A DNA stretch of 64,000 bases from Mycolicibacterium aubagnense (GTDB taxonomy: Bacteria > Actinomycetota > Actinomycetes > Mycobacteriales > Mycobacteriaceae), in contig NZ_AP022577.1 of NCBI RefSeq assembly GCF_010730955.1, positions 5,642,001 through 5,706,000 of the forward strand, in the 5' to 3' direction. The notes below the pieces were generated by a model. That model was not told the DNA's origin. It saw nothing but the letters and a program-made list of their open reading frames with translations, and did not search any database. Below, piece after piece: positions 17,259 through 26,188 of the stretch. A program made the translations under genes and the position numbers. The first letter of the stretch is position 1; the number at the start of each line of letters is the position of its first letter.

Positions 17259-18112
17259 CGCATCGTGGCGAACCGGCGGTACCGCCACAGGTAATTCGGA
17301 ATGCCGCGCCAGGGCACGCCCTTGGGCCAGTCATCGGGCCGGAAGTAGGCATCGGTGCCGCCGTCGACGAAAATGACACTGCCGCAGAGGAAGTCGGCAG
17401 AGTCCGACAACATGAAGGTGATCCAGTTCGCGAGGTGTACTGGGTCGCCGAAGCCGCCCGCTGGAATCGGGAAGGCGCGCACCGCCTTGCCTTCGCGCGG
17501 CGAATCGAGCTGGGCCTGCAGCAGCGGAGTCATGATGGCGCCGGGCGCCAGGACGTTGAGCCGGATGCCGCGGCCGGCCCAGTCGGCCGTCACCGCGGCC
17601 CGCCGGACCCAGCGGGAAACAGCGATCTTGGAAGCGGCGTACATGAGCGCTGAGGCACCGCCGCCGAAGAACCGCACCGCACGGGCCGCTCGGTCGGCGT
17701 CACCGGCCAGGAGGGCTCTGATCGCGCGGTGGGGGACTGCGGGCACCGTTGTGCTCGAGTTGCTGCCCAGGGCAACAACTTTCGCGTTCCCGGCGGCAGC
17801 GGCGAGCGCCGGGCGCCAGGCGGTCAGCAGGTCGACGGTGCCGAAGTAGTTGATCTGGGCGATCAGGCGGGCGCGGTCGGCGCCGGCGCCGGGTCCGATC
17901 CCCGCAGCCAGTACGGCGCCGTCGAGCTTGCCCTCGGACAGTTCCAGGACGCGGGTAGCGGCGGTGCGCCGGCCGCCCGCGGTGGACAGGTCGGCGATGA
18001 CGTCGGCTTCTTTGAGGTCGACCCCGATCACCGTGTGCCCCTGAGTGCGTAGTTGCTCCGCCGCTTGGTGCCCCATGCCGGATGCCGAGCCTGTCACAGC
18101 GTAGGTACCGAT
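17255..18112 (-). CDS. SDR family oxidoreductase with probable non-canonical start
   Basis: 285-residue short-chain dehydrogenase: Rossmann strand and motif GTYAVTGSASGMG, cofactor-specificity Asp in VIGVDLKEADVIADL, YAASK catalytic Tyr/Lys and C-terminal VIFVDGGTDAYFRPDDWP. The first possible ATG/GTG/TTG is GTG 18097, which would start inside the first beta strand. Upstream, GAGGAG (18119-18124) is followed after 6 nt by ATC at 18112, so an ATC start is proposed. The upstream esterase gene ends 32 bp away on the same strand, so the IclR-esterase-SDR set is probably one transcript. Confidence 0.75.
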   Translation of the reverse strand: MGTYAVTGSASGMGHQAAEQLRTQGHTVIGVDLKEADVIADLSTAGGRRTAATRVLELSEGKLDGAVLAAGIGPGAGADRARLIAQINYFGTVDLLTAWRPALAAAAGNAKVVALGSNSSTTVPAVPHRAIRALLAGDADRAARAVRFFGGGASALMYAASKIAVSRWVRRAAVTADWAGRGIRLNVLAPGAIMTPLLQAQLDSPREGKAVRAFPIPAGGFGDPVHLANWITFMLSDSADFLCGSVIFVDGGTDAYFRPDDWPKGVPWRGIPNYLWRYRRFATMR

Positions 18113-18144
18113 GATGATCTCCTCGATTGGTGGGGAATCGCCGT

Positions 18145-19062
18145 CTAATCGGCGAACAACGTCGTCACTGCGTCGGCCACGTCACGGCGGGCGCGGTGTG
18201 CGATGTCGAGTACCGGCATGGTCAAGAAGCCGTGAATGGCACCGTAATACAGCTCGGTGACCGGAACGTCGGCCTCGCGCAACGCCTCGGCGTAAGCAAG
18301 CGCCTCGTCCCGCATCGGATCGTAGCCCGTGACCACCAGCACAGCCGGCGCCACTCCTTCGACGGATGCGGAAAGCGGTGCGGCGTAGGGGTTTTCGCGG
18401 TCAGTGGTGTTGGGCACGTACTGGTCCCAGTACCACTGCATGGCTGCGGTGGTGTTGTAGTAGCCGGTGCGGAACTCGTGGTACGAACCGTAGGTGAAGT
18501 CGGCGGTCAGTACGGGGTAGAGCAGTATCTGAGCGGCCAGTGGCGCGCCGCCCCGATCGCGGGTCATCAATGCGGTGACCGCGGAAAGGTTGCCCCCGGC
18601 GCTGTCTCCGCCGACCACGAGCTTCGCCGGGTCCCCGCCGAGTTCGGCGGCATGAGCGGCAGCCCATTGGGTGACGGTGTAGACGTCTTCGGCGGCCGCC
18701 GGCCACGGGTGCTCGGGCGCCAGCCGGTAGTCGACTGAAACCACCACGGCGGGAATCGAGTTCGCGAAGCTGCGGCAGAGTCCGTCGTGCGAGTCCAGAT
18801 CGCAGAAGACGAATCCGCCGCCGTGGGCGAACACGAAGATCGGAAGTGGGCCGCGTGAGCCGTCGGTGGCGGGCCGGTAGACCCGGACGCGGATGCCGTC
18901 GACCTCGGTGTCGGTGACCGACGCGACCGGCTCGGGTTCGGCGGGCGGGACGAAGCGTGCGCGAATGGTGGCGCGCGCTTGCGCGCCGGTCATGCTCGGC
19001 AGGTCGGGAAAGCCGCCGTTCAGCGCATCGAGGAGGCCGGCGATCTGCGAGTCGAGGCTCAT
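18145..19062 (-). CDS. Alpha/beta hydrolase, hormone-sensitive lipase (esterase) family
   Basis: 305-residue esterase with the HSL oxyanion motif HGGG (FAHGGGFVF), nucleophile elbow GDSAGG, catalytic Asp region GYDPMRDEA and His in GAIHGFLT. These enzymes hydrolyse short-chain esters and lactones. It is transcribed after the IclR gene (31 bp gap) and before the SDR. In the context of the nearby Baeyer-Villiger monooxygenase, hydrolysis of a lactone or ester intermediate is possible, but this is inference. Confidence 0.87.
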   Translation of the reverse strand: MSLDSQIAGLLDALNGGFPDLPSMTGAQARATIRARFVPPAEPEPVASVTDTEVDGIRVRVYRPATDGSRGPLPIFVFAHGGGFVFCDLDSHDGLCRSFANSIPAVVVSVDYRLAPEHPWPAAAEDVYTVTQWAAAHAAELGGDPAKLVVGGDSAGGNLSAVTALMTRDRGGAPLAAQILLYPVLTADFTYGSYHEFRTGYYNTTAAMQWYWDQYVPNTTDRENPYAAPLSASVEGVAPAVLVVTGYDPMRDEALAYAEALREADVPVTELYYGAIHGFLTMPVLDIAHRARRDVADAVTTLFAD

Positions 19063-19093
19063 GCGCGATCCGCCTGCGCTACTCGCTGGTTGC

Positions 19094-19894
19094 TCACGCG
19101 TACTGCAGCGCCGGGCCCATGCGCAGCGGGCGCATGGGCTGCAGTGTCGGTGCCACGCGGGAATCCTCGGCGTTGCGCCAGATGCCCATGGCGGTCATAC
19201 GCACCGGCGCAGTCAGCTGCTCGAAGGCCATGCGGTTCATTGGACCACACACGGAGACAGCGGCGACAGCCTCACCCTGGCGACCGATCGGCGCTGCGAC
19301 GCAACCGAATCCGGGCACCGACTCTTCGCGCTCGAAGGCGACACCGTGGGCGCGGACCTTGGCCAGCTCGGTGGCGAGCTGGGCGCGGCCCGCAATCGAG
19401 TATTTGGTCTTGCGGCTCATGAGGTCGACCTCGGCGTCCTGGTTGTAGGCCAGGATGGCCTTGCCGACGGCGGTACAGTGCGCCGGCTGGCGGCCGCCCA
19501 CCCGCGACGGCAGCACGGTCATCATGCCGTTGCCGACCTTCTCCAGGTAGACGACATCGCCACCGTCGAGCACGGCGAGGTGGACGACTAACCCGGTGGC
19601 GCGGTGCAGTTCGTGCAGCAGCGGGCCGGCCGCGCGGTGAATGCGGTCCTGATGCACGGCCAGCGAGCCGAGTTCCACCAGACGCATCCCCAGTTCGTAG
19701 TCGCGGCCGTTGCGGCGCAGCCAGCGCAGCTGGACCAGTCGCTCGAGCATGCGATGTGCGGAGGAGCGGGGCAGACCGGTGCGGCGCACGATCTGCGCCA
19801 GGGTCAGGCGGCCGGGGCCGTCGAACGCGTCGAGAACCAGCGACACCCGGTCGATGACCGCGCTGGGGGTGGTGGATTCGACTGCTGCTGCCAT
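19094..19894 (-). CDS. IclR family transcriptional regulator
   Basis: 266-residue regulator with an N-terminal winged helix (about residues 12-75: IDRVSLVLDAFDG, LTLAQIVRRTGLPRSSAHRMLERLVQLRWL) and a C-terminal IclR effector domain (GRQPAHCTAVGKAILAY, GFGCVAAPIG). The ATG at 19894 (MAAAVEST) is chosen because GGAGG lies 6 nt upstream; an in-frame ATG at 19921 lacks a ribosome site. A perfect 25-bp palindrome 27 bp upstream of this start is the probable operator. It lies between the HsaA/HsaC-like operon and the esterase/SDR genes on the same strand. Confidence 0.9.
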   Translation of the reverse strand: MAAAVESTTPSAVIDRVSLVLDAFDGPGRLTLAQIVRRTGLPRSSAHRMLERLVQLRWLRRNGRDYELGMRLVELGSLAVHQDRIHRAAGPLLHELHRATGLVVHLAVLDGGDVVYLEKVGNGMMTVLPSRVGGRQPAHCTAVGKAILAYNQDAEVDLMSRKTKYSIAGRAQLATELAKVRAHGVAFEREESVPGFGCVAAPIGRQGEAVAAVSVCGPMNRMAFEQLTAPVRMTAMGIWRNAEDSRVAPTLQPMRPLRMGPALQYA

Positions 19895-19921
19895 GTCGGC
19901 CTCCAAGCTCCGTTGCTTCAT

Positions 19922-19946
19922 GTCATATTACTATTAGTAATATGAC
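19922..19946. promoter_or_regulatory. Perfect 25-bp palindrome, probable IclR operator
   Basis: Arms GTCATATTACT and AGTAATATGAC (11 bp each) flank ATT. It is unusually AT-rich for this genome, contains TAATAT, a possible -10 for the IclR gene on the minus strand, and lies just upstream of that gene. Confidence 0.85.
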
Positions 19947-20145
19947 TGTTTGTATCACACGACGGTGGGGCTTGTCACACATTTAGCTGGAACGCAGCGG
20001 AATCTATGCAGCACGAGGCGCCCCAAGCCGGCTGGCCAGGGACGCCTCGTGTATCAATGCTGCAGCTCATGGCCCAGATGTGGGACACCGGTCGCGCGGT
20101 TGCCGCGGTGGCGACACGCGCACCGGCGACACGCGGGGCCGGGCG
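19947..20145. terminator. Gene-free stretch with hairpin (CACGAGGCG / CGCCTCGTG)
   Basis: No gene is visible between the IclR operator and the FAD dehydrogenase stop. A perfect 9-bp stem (20012-20020 with 20043-20051, 22-nt loop containing GCCGGC) could terminate the FAD dehydrogenase operon, which is read on the minus strand. No T-tract follows. Confidence 0.4.
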
Positions 20146-21609
20146 TCAACTCTGGGCCGCGGACCTCCCGGCACGTCGCCCGTAGAAGCTGCCGTCGCCC
20201 AGGGAGACGCCACTGGCATATCCCCATGCGGACAGGCCGGCCGCGCTCCGCCCGGCCGCGAACAGACCGGGTATCGGCTCGCCGCTGACATGCAGGACCC
20301 GGCCGTCGAGTGTCGTCAAGAGGCCACCGAGGGTGAAGCCACCGGTGCTGGAGCGCAGATCGATCGCGCCGACCGGTGACCCGATCGGACGTAGCCACTG
20401 CGGCTTCTTGTGCAGCAGCGGGTCTTCACCATTCGCCGCGTGCGCGTTGTAATAGGTCACGGTGTTCTGCAGTACGCCGTCGGGCAGCCCCATCTCGGCT
20501 TCGAGCTCCGCCACGGTCTCGCAGACCCAGGTGGCCGGGCGACGCAGGAACGGCGTCGCGGACGTCGCGGCGGTCGCTTCCTCCATCGCGTCGCCATCGA
20601 TGATCAGGTAGGCCGTGTTGTCCTGGTAGTACAGCGTCTGCTGGCCGATGCGTCCCGGATAGGTGTCTTCGGCGATGTACCGCTGGCCGAAACCGTTGAC
20701 CAGGATGCCGCGCACCAACTGCTGGGGGTCGCAGAAGAACGCCACCTCGGTGGCATCCATGTGCGCCAGATCAGCACCGAGGGCCTGAGCCATCCGGATG
20801 GCCCGTCCGTCGTGCTGCTCGATGCTTGCGGCGGGACGGCCCGCGATGCGTGGCGCGTATTGCGCGACCATGGCGTCGCTGTACGCGAAGCTGCCCGAGG
20901 CCAGCACCACACCGCGGCGGGCTTTGATCGCCACGGTGTCGGTGTACCGGCGCGCGACGATGCCGACCACCCGGCCGTCGGCCTCGATGATCAACGACAG
21001 CACCTCGGTGTCGTAGACGGACCGGACGCCCTGCGCGGTGGCGGTCTCCACCAGCGGCTTCATCAGCATGTAGCCGCCACTGCGTTCACCGGCCACCTTG
21101 TCGGCCATCAGCGGCACGTGGCCGCGCGGCGCCGGGGTGGCAATGGTGTTGTAGGGGAAGGCATTCTCGCCACCGGTGAACATCAGGCCCTCATCGCCCG
21201 GCGGCTCCCAGCCGGGTTCGCCCCAGAACACCGGCTTGAACGGCACGCCGCAGCGCACCAGCCAGTCATAGTGGGCGACACTGCCCGCGCAGTAGTCATC
21301 GATCCGTTCGGCGTCGGCGCCCGGGCCCATGGCCACCTTCAGGAAGGTGGCCATATTCTCCACCGAATCGGTGAAGCCGCAAGCCTTTTGGAGTGCCGTG
21401 CCACCGCCGAGATAGATGAACCCACCGGCCATCGCGGCGGCGCCGCCCCAGCCGCCGGTGCGTTCGACGACCAGCACGTCCGCCCCGGCCGCGGAAGCCT
21501 CGACGGCAGCGGCCGCACCGGCGATGCCGTAGCCGACGATGACCACGTCAGCTTCGTCGTCCCATGCGGTGATGGACGATGCCGGGACCGGCAACACGGT
21601 GGCGCTCAT
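20146..21609 (-). CDS. FAD-binding dehydrogenase (KstD/ketosteroid delta-4-dehydrogenase-like)
   Basis: 487-residue flavoprotein of the fumarate reductase flavoprotein superfamily: FAD motif VVIVGYGIAGAAAAVEA (about residues 23-39), ERTGGWGGAAAMAGG, and C-terminal SAWGYASGVSLGDGSFYGRR. The C-terminal pattern resembles 3-ketosteroid delta-4-(5-alpha)-dehydrogenases, but a KstD-type activity is equally possible. It is the third gene of an operon after HsaA-like and HsaC-like genes; its ATG overlaps the stop of the VOC gene by 4 nt (ATGA). Together these suggest ring A processing of a steroid-like compound. Confidence 0.8.
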   Translation of the reverse strand: MSATVLPVPASSITAWDDEADVVIVGYGIAGAAAAVEASAAGADVLVVERTGGWGGAAAMAGGFIYLGGGTALQKACGFTDSVENMATFLKVAMGPGADAERIDDYCAGSVAHYDWLVRCGVPFKPVFWGEPGWEPPGDEGLMFTGGENAFPYNTIATPAPRGHVPLMADKVAGERSGGYMLMKPLVETATAQGVRSVYDTEVLSLIIEADGRVVGIVARRYTDTVAIKARRGVVLASGSFAYSDAMVAQYAPRIAGRPAASIEQHDGRAIRMAQALGADLAHMDATEVAFFCDPQQLVRGILVNGFGQRYIAEDTYPGRIGQQTLYYQDNTAYLIIDGDAMEEATAATSATPFLRRPATWVCETVAELEAEMGLPDGVLQNTVTYYNAHAANGEDPLLHKKPQWLRPIGSPVGAIDLRSSTGGFTLGGLLTTLDGRVLHVSGEPIPGLFAAGRSAAGLSAWGYASGVSLGDGSFYGRRAGRSAAQS

Positions 21610-22514
21610 GGCAGCATCGCCCGCGGCGGAACGCCCATCCACTCATGGCCCCAGTAGCTGTCGGCGGTGATTTCCTCTGCGGTGTAGTGCCGTTCGTCGA
21701 CCTTCATGCCCTCGGTGCCGAACTCGATATCCCAGTCGCCGGGCGACCGCACGTAGAACGAGACCATCTTGTCGTTGGTGTGCCGGCCCAGCGTGGAGGA
21801 CACCTGGAAGCCGTCCCGGTTCACCCGGTCGAGCGCTTGGCCGACGGCGTCGAGCGTGTCGACCTCGACCATCAGGTGGATCAGCTTCGGGTCGCGCAGC
21901 GTCGCGGCCGGGCAGATCGCCAGGCTGTGGTGCCGCTCGTTGATGCCCAGGAACCGCACCCGCAGGGGACCGAACTCCGGGGGAGCGGGCACCCGGAAGG
22001 CGCCGCGGGGCAGGAAACCCAGCACGTCGGTGTAGAACGCGGTCAACCCGCCGGCGTCCTGGGCGGGCAGCACCACGTGGCCCAGGCCGAGGCCTTCGGT
22101 GACGAAGCGCGCGCCGAACGGCGTGACGACGGGGCTGTGGTCCAGCACCGCACCGTGGAACACCTCGACGTCGTTGCCGGCGGGGTCGACGAAGGCGATG
22201 ACCTCGTCGACCCGTCGGGCATCGGCTTCCTCCAGGGACAACTGCTTCCACGGCACGCCGGCGCCGTCCAGGGTCGCCTCCACCCGGCGCAGTGCGGCGC
22301 CGTCCCGGACCTCCCAGCCCACGGTGACGATGCGGTCGGCATCGCCTGGCGCCACGATGATGCGCGCGGTCCGCTCGTCCATTCGCAGGTACAGCGCGTC
22401 GGGATCGGGACCGCTACCGGTCGCGAAACCCAGTACGTCGAAAGCGAATTGGCGCCAGCGTTCGATGTCGGCGGTCTGGACTTTCACATAGCCCAGGCTC
22501 TTCAGATCAGTCAC
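21606..22514 (-). CDS. HsaC-like extradiol ring-cleavage dioxygenase (VOC superfamily)
   Basis: 302-residue two-domain type I extradiol dioxygenase. The metal-binding facial triad is visible as His146 (GLGHVVL), His213 (LIHLMVEV) and Glu264 (WDIEFG), with the second-sphere His195/His196 (NERHHSLA) and the family signature YVRSPGDWDIEFG. HsaC and BphC cleave catechols meta to the hydroxyls using Fe(II). The start is GTG 22514, one base from the stop of the upstream HsaA-like gene. Substrate is probably a catechol made by that hydroxylase. It is a paralogue rather than the canonical hsaC, because hsaD/hsaB do not adjoin it. Confidence 0.87.
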   Translation of the reverse strand: MTDLKSLGYVKVQTADIERWRQFAFDVLGFATGSGPDPDALYLRMDERTARIIVAPGDADRIVTVGWEVRDGAALRRVEATLDGAGVPWKQLSLEEADARRVDEVIAFVDPAGNDVEVFHGAVLDHSPVVTPFGARFVTEGLGLGHVVLPAQDAGGLTAFYTDVLGFLPRGAFRVPAPPEFGPLRVRFLGINERHHSLAICPAATLRDPKLIHLMVEVDTLDAVGQALDRVNRDGFQVSSTLGRHTNDKMVSFYVRSPGDWDIEFGTEGMKVDERHYTAEEITADSYWGHEWMGVPPRAMLP

Positions 22515-22515
22515 G

Positions 22516-23697
22516 TCAGATCATGCCTCGCAGCGGGCCCTGGGGGTCGACGCCCAAGCTGCTCAGTGCCGACGCGTGGAAAGTGGTGCCGGGGACGTGG
22601 ATGGCGTGGGCCTGGCCGACATGTGCGTCGCGCCAGTACCGCTGCAGCGGCTTGTCCATGCGGGTGGCATTGCCGCCGCAGCGGGCGAAGATTTCGTCGA
22701 CGGCGGACACCGCGCGCCACACCGACCGGATCTGGGTGCGCCTGCCGGCGGCGCGGTCGTCGAAGGACACTTCTTTGCCCGCCTCGACCAGGTCGTAGAT
22801 GCGGTCGACGTTGGCCAGTAATTCTTGGCGGGCGGCGTTGATGTCGGCCGCGGCCTCGCCGATGGCGTACATGACGTACGGGTCGTCCTTGATCGCCACG
22901 CCACTGGAGTTGACGCGCTCGCGCTGATAGTCGAGTGCGGCGGCCAGGGCGCCCTCGGCGATACCGATGACGGCCGACGAGATGCCCAGCGGGAACATGG
23001 TCGACCACGGCATCAGGTACAGCGGCGAGGTCATGCCGGCCTCGATCTGGGCCCGGCCGTCCATCACCTTGGTGGCGTCCATGGTGCGGTAGGTGGGGAC
23101 GAACGCGTCCTTGACGATGACGTCCTTGGAGCCGGTGCCGCGTAGCCCCACGACGTTCCAGGAGTCCTGCACGATCTCGTAGTCGCTGCGGGGCAGGATC
23201 ATGTGCAGCATCTGCGGTGGCATGAGGGGCTTGCCCTCGGTGTCACCGAGCATGGCGCCCAAGAAGATCCACTCACAGTGGTCGGTGCCCGAGCTGAACT
23301 GCCAACGACCGTTGAAGATGTAGCCACCGTCAACGGGCCGGGCCACACCCTGTGGGGCGTACGGCGAAGCGACCCAGGTGTCGGTGTCGGATCCCCAGAT
23401 CTCGGCCGCGACCTTCGGGTCGGCGTAGGCGAGCTGGTACGGGTGCACACCGACAACGCCGTTGATCCAGCCGGCGGCCGGGTCCAGGGCGGCGGTCGCC
23501 ATCACGGTCTCCGCGAACTCGCGCGGATGCACCTCCAAGCCGTCGTATTCGGTGGGCTGCAGCAGCTTGATGTTGCCGGCGGCCTTCATCAGCTTGACGG
23601 TCTCGTCGGGCAGTTGGCCCAACTTCTCTGCTTCCCAGGCTTGTTCGCGAAGCTGGTCGGCGATGTCACCGAGTTTGTCGATAACCCGCTGGGTCAT
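22516..23697 (-). CDS. HsaA-like flavin-dependent monooxygenase (acyl-CoA dehydrogenase fold)
   Basis: 393-residue protein of the acyl-CoA dehydrogenase-like two-component monooxygenase group. Features include LPDETVKLMKAAGNIKLLQP, NGRWQFSSGTDHCEWIFLGA and the HsaA-type C-terminus RCGGNATRMDKPLQRYWRDAHVGQAHAIH. HsaA ortho-hydroxylates the phenolic 3-HSA to a catechol with FMNH2 supplied by HsaB. No flavin reductase is nearby, so the partner must be elsewhere. The start ATG 23697 has GAGGAA upstream; a GTG at 23712 is an alternative. It is first in the operon leading to the VOC dioxygenase and FAD dehydrogenase. Confidence 0.85.
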   Translation of the reverse strand: MTQRVIDKLGDIADQLREQAWEAEKLGQLPDETVKLMKAAGNIKLLQPTEYDGLEVHPREFAETVMATAALDPAAGWINGVVGVHPYQLAYADPKVAAEIWGSDTDTWVASPYAPQGVARPVDGGYIFNGRWQFSSGTDHCEWIFLGAMLGDTEGKPLMPPQMLHMILPRSDYEIVQDSWNVVGLRGTGSKDVIVKDAFVPTYRTMDATKVMDGRAQIEAGMTSPLYLMPWSTMFPLGISSAVIGIAEGALAAALDYQRERVNSSGVAIKDDPYVMYAIGEAAADINAARQELLANVDRIYDLVEAGKEVSFDDRAAGRRTQIRSVWRAVSAVDEIFARCGGNATRMDKPLQRYWRDAHVGQAHAIHVPGTTFHASALSSLGVDPQGPLRGMI

Positions 23698-24160
23698 GGT
23701 CGTTTTCCTCACTCCTGTGATGGGCTAACCAATGGTTTACCGCACCCACGGTGCACCGGGAGGCGGTTCCCGGTCAGCGGGCGAAATTCGTTCAGTCGAA
23801 GTTGATGCGGCTCCTCGGCCGGCCCGATGGGTGGAACGACCAGGGGTGAGACGTCCGATGACCGGGATGCGACCGAGGTGGGTCGGATTCCGGCGACTGC
23901 GCGGTGTTCGATTTCCCGTCCGGCGTGGATTACTTTGTGTCCCAGCGTGTTTTGCTAAGCGCGTGGGTTCGGTCGGCTTAACTCGGGGGCGGTGCGGTGA
24001 TCTCCGATGCGTACGGGACTTGTGACTCTGGACGACGGACCGATGGGCCCTATACGCCGGTCCGGAGCGGGTGGATAGTGGATTACGGCGGTTGACGACG
24101 CAGAGCGGGGCATGAGACATCCGGTACCCGGACATGCGTGACTGATAGGGCGGAGTGGCC
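23698..24160. promoter_or_regulatory. Divergent intergenic region with short palindrome
   Basis: This 463-bp stretch between the HsaA-like gene and a small secreted-protein gene has no convincing ORF. An 11-bp palindrome AACCA-A-TGGTT (23727-23737) lies about 30 bp upstream of the HsaA-like start and could be an operator. Nothing else stands out. Confidence 0.35.
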
Positions 24161-24475
24161 ATGATCCTTCGGGGCGAGGCGCACCTGCTGACCGTTCTGG
24201 CTGCGGTCGGTTCCGTGGCTGCGTTGGTGCTGGGCAGTGCCGGTGCAGCGGCTGCGCCTGCCGCGGCGCAGTCATGGAGCGCGGACCCGCCCGGTTGTTG
24301 GGGTCCCGACGGATTCGATCCCGACTGTTTGGGACCCGGACCATACGGTCACGGCCAGTGGGGTCCGTGGATGATGGGCCCGGCAACGGGACCGGGTCCG
24401 ATGACCGATCCTGGAGACGCCGGCGCCGGTCCGATGGGGCCGCCCATGATGGCTCCCGGATACCGGGCCGACTAG
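24161..24475 (+). CDS. Small secreted Gly/Pro/Met-rich protein
   Basis: 104-residue predicted exported protein. A signal peptide (LTVLAAVGSVAALVLGSAGAAAA) occupies about residues 8-32, followed by a mature part rich in Gly, Pro, Met and Trp (WGPWMMGPATGPGPMTDPGD) with two Cys (PPGCWGPD, PDCLGPG) that could form a disulfide. Similar short low-complexity exported proteins are common in mycobacteria; the function is unknown. The ATG at 24161 has GGCGGAG upstream; a GTG two codons earlier is an alternative. Confidence 0.65.
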   Translation: MILRGEAHLLTVLAAVGSVAALVLGSAGAAAAPAAAQSWSADPPGCWGPDGFDPDCLGPGPYGHGQWGPWMMGPATGPGPMTDPGDAGAGPMGPPMMAPGYRAD

Positions 24476-24568
24476 AAATTCGAGCTGCCCCAGCCCGATG
24501 GCCGGGACGGATTCTCGGGGGCCGTCCGGTCACCGGGATGGCTTGTACTCGCTCATTCCGAGGACGGC

Positions 24569-24580
24569 TAATTTCGCACT
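24569..24580 (+). promoter_or_regulatory. Leaderless promoter -10 for Baeyer-Villiger monooxygenase
   Basis: TAATTT (24569-24574) ends 6 nt before the ATG at 24581; no ribosome site is present. Confidence 0.5.
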
Positions 24581-26188
24581 ATGGGCAGCACAGAACACGT
24601 CGATGTCGTCGTTGTAGGTGCCGGGTTCGCCGGTCTTTACGCACTGCACAAGCTGCGGTCCGAGGGCCATTCGGTGATCGTGTTCGAGGCGGCCGCGGAC
24701 GTGGGCGGCACCTGGTACCACAACCGGTATCCGGGCGCTCGTTGCGACGTCGAGAGCATCGACTACTGCTACTCCTTCGACAAGGACCTGCAGCAGGAGT
24801 GGACTTGGACGGAGAAGTACGCCACCCAGGCCGAAATCCTCACGTACATCAACCATGTCGCCGACCGGTTCGACCTGCGCCGCGACATCCGGCTGGGCAC
24901 CCGCGTCACCTCGGCGATCCTCGATGAGGAGCGGCTGCGCTGGGTGGTGACCACCGACACCGGCGAATCCGTGGACGCGCAGTTTTGCGTCATGGCCACC
25001 GGCGCACTGTCCGACCCGCTGCTGCCGAACATTCCGGGGGTCGAGACCTTTGCCGGCGAGACCTACCACACGGCGAACTGGCCGCACGAGGGCGTCGACT
25101 TCACGGGCAAGCGGGTCGGCCTCATCGGCACCGGATCGTCGGGCATCCAGACCACCCCGATCGTGGCCGCGCAGGCCGCCGAACTCGTTGTCTTCCAACG
25201 CACTCCGAACTTCTCGGTGCCGGCGGGCAACGAGCCGTTGACGGCTGAGCGCGAAGCCGAGGTCAAGGCCAACTACGACGAGCGGCGCGAGCTGTCGTGG
25301 CGCAGCGGCGGCGGATCGCCGCACACGGCGCACCCGAAGCTCACCATGGAACTGTCCGAAGAAGAGCGCCGGGCCGAGTTCGAAAAGCGTTGGCAGTTGG
25401 GTGGGGTGCTGTTCAGCAAGACCTTCCTGGACCAGATGGTCGACCCGGTGGCCAACGCCGAAGCCAAGAAGTTCTACGACGAGAAGGTGCGGGCGGTCAT
25501 CGACGATCCCGCTGTCGCCGACCTGCTGATCCCGACCGACCACCCGATCGGCGCCAAGCGAATCTGTACCGATACCAACTACTTCCAGACGTTCAACCAG
25601 CCGCACGTGAAGCTGGTCAGCGTGAGGCAGACGCCGATCGAGAAGATCGACGCCACCGGCATCACCACCGCCGAGGCCCGGTTCGACCTGGACGCCATCA
25701 TCTTCGCCACGGGGTTCGACGCGCTCACCGGTGCGCTGGGACGTATCGACATCACCGGCCGCGGCGGCGAGAAGCTCAAGGACAACTGGGTCGACGGCCC
25801 GCGCAGTTACCTGGGCCTGGGGGTCGACCATTTCCCGAACATGTTCCTCGTGAACGGCCCCGGTGCGCCGGCAGTGCTGGCCAACATGGTGCTGCACGCC
25901 GAAGCGCACGTGAACTGGATCGCCGACGCCATCGCGTACGTCGGCTCGCATGGCTACTCGGCAATCGAAGCCACCACCGAGGCGGTTGACGACTGGAACG
26001 CCGAACTGGTCCGCCGGGCCGACCAGACGCTGTTCCCGAAGGCCAATTCCTGGTACCTGGGCGCGAATGTTCCTGGCAAGCCCCGGGTTTTCATGTTGTT
26101 CATCGGTGGCTTCGCCGCGTACAACGACATCTGCGCCGAGGTTGCCGCCGCTGGGTACAAGGGATTCGAACTGACCAAGGCCGGCTGA
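24581..26188 (+). CDS. Flavin-containing Baeyer-Villiger monooxygenase
   Basis: 535-residue class I BVMO that inserts oxygen next to a ketone to give an ester or lactone, using FAD and NADPH. It shows two Rossmann motifs, VGAGFAGLYAL (about 12-22) and GTGSSGIQ (about 183-190), the BVMO fingerprint FAGETYHTANWP (residues 157-168), and GTWYHNRYPGARCDV, typical of cyclohexanone monooxygenase-like enzymes. The stop shares one base with the following SDR start. A coupled alcohol dehydrogenase plus BVMO pair is the standard way to turn an alcohol via a ketone into a lactone; a cyclic or steroid ketone is a reasonable substrate class. Confidence 0.92.
   Translation: MGSTEHVDVVVVGAGFAGLYALHKLRSEGHSVIVFEAAADVGGTWYHNRYPGARCDVESIDYCYSFDKDLQQEWTWTEKYATQAEILTYINHVADRFDLRRDIRLGTRVTSAILDEERLRWVVTTDTGESVDAQFCVMATGALSDPLLPNIPGVETFAGETYHTANWPHEGVDFTGKRVGLIGTGSSGIQTTPIVAAQAAELVVFQRTPNFSVPAGNEPLTAEREAEVKANYDERRELSWRSGGGSPHTAHPKLTMELSEEERRAEFEKRWQLGGVLFSKTFLDQMVDPVANAEAKKFYDEKVRAVIDDPAVADLLIPTDHPIGAKRICTDTNYFQTFNQPHVKLVSVRQTPIEKIDATGITTAEARFDLDAIIFATGFDALTGALGRIDITGRGGEKLKDNWVDGPRSYLGLGVDHFPNMFLVNGPGAPAVLANMVLHAEAHVNWIADAIAYVGSHGYSAIEATTEAVDDWNAELVRRADQTLFPKANSWYLGANVPGKPRVFMLFIGGFAAYNDICAEVAAAGYKGFELTKAG

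Noticed and set aside
20410..21657. Plus-strand open frame of 415 codons opposite the FAD dehydrogenase
   Set aside because: Composition typical of an antisense shadow (His/Arg/Gly-rich); the FAD-binding motifs are on the minus strand.
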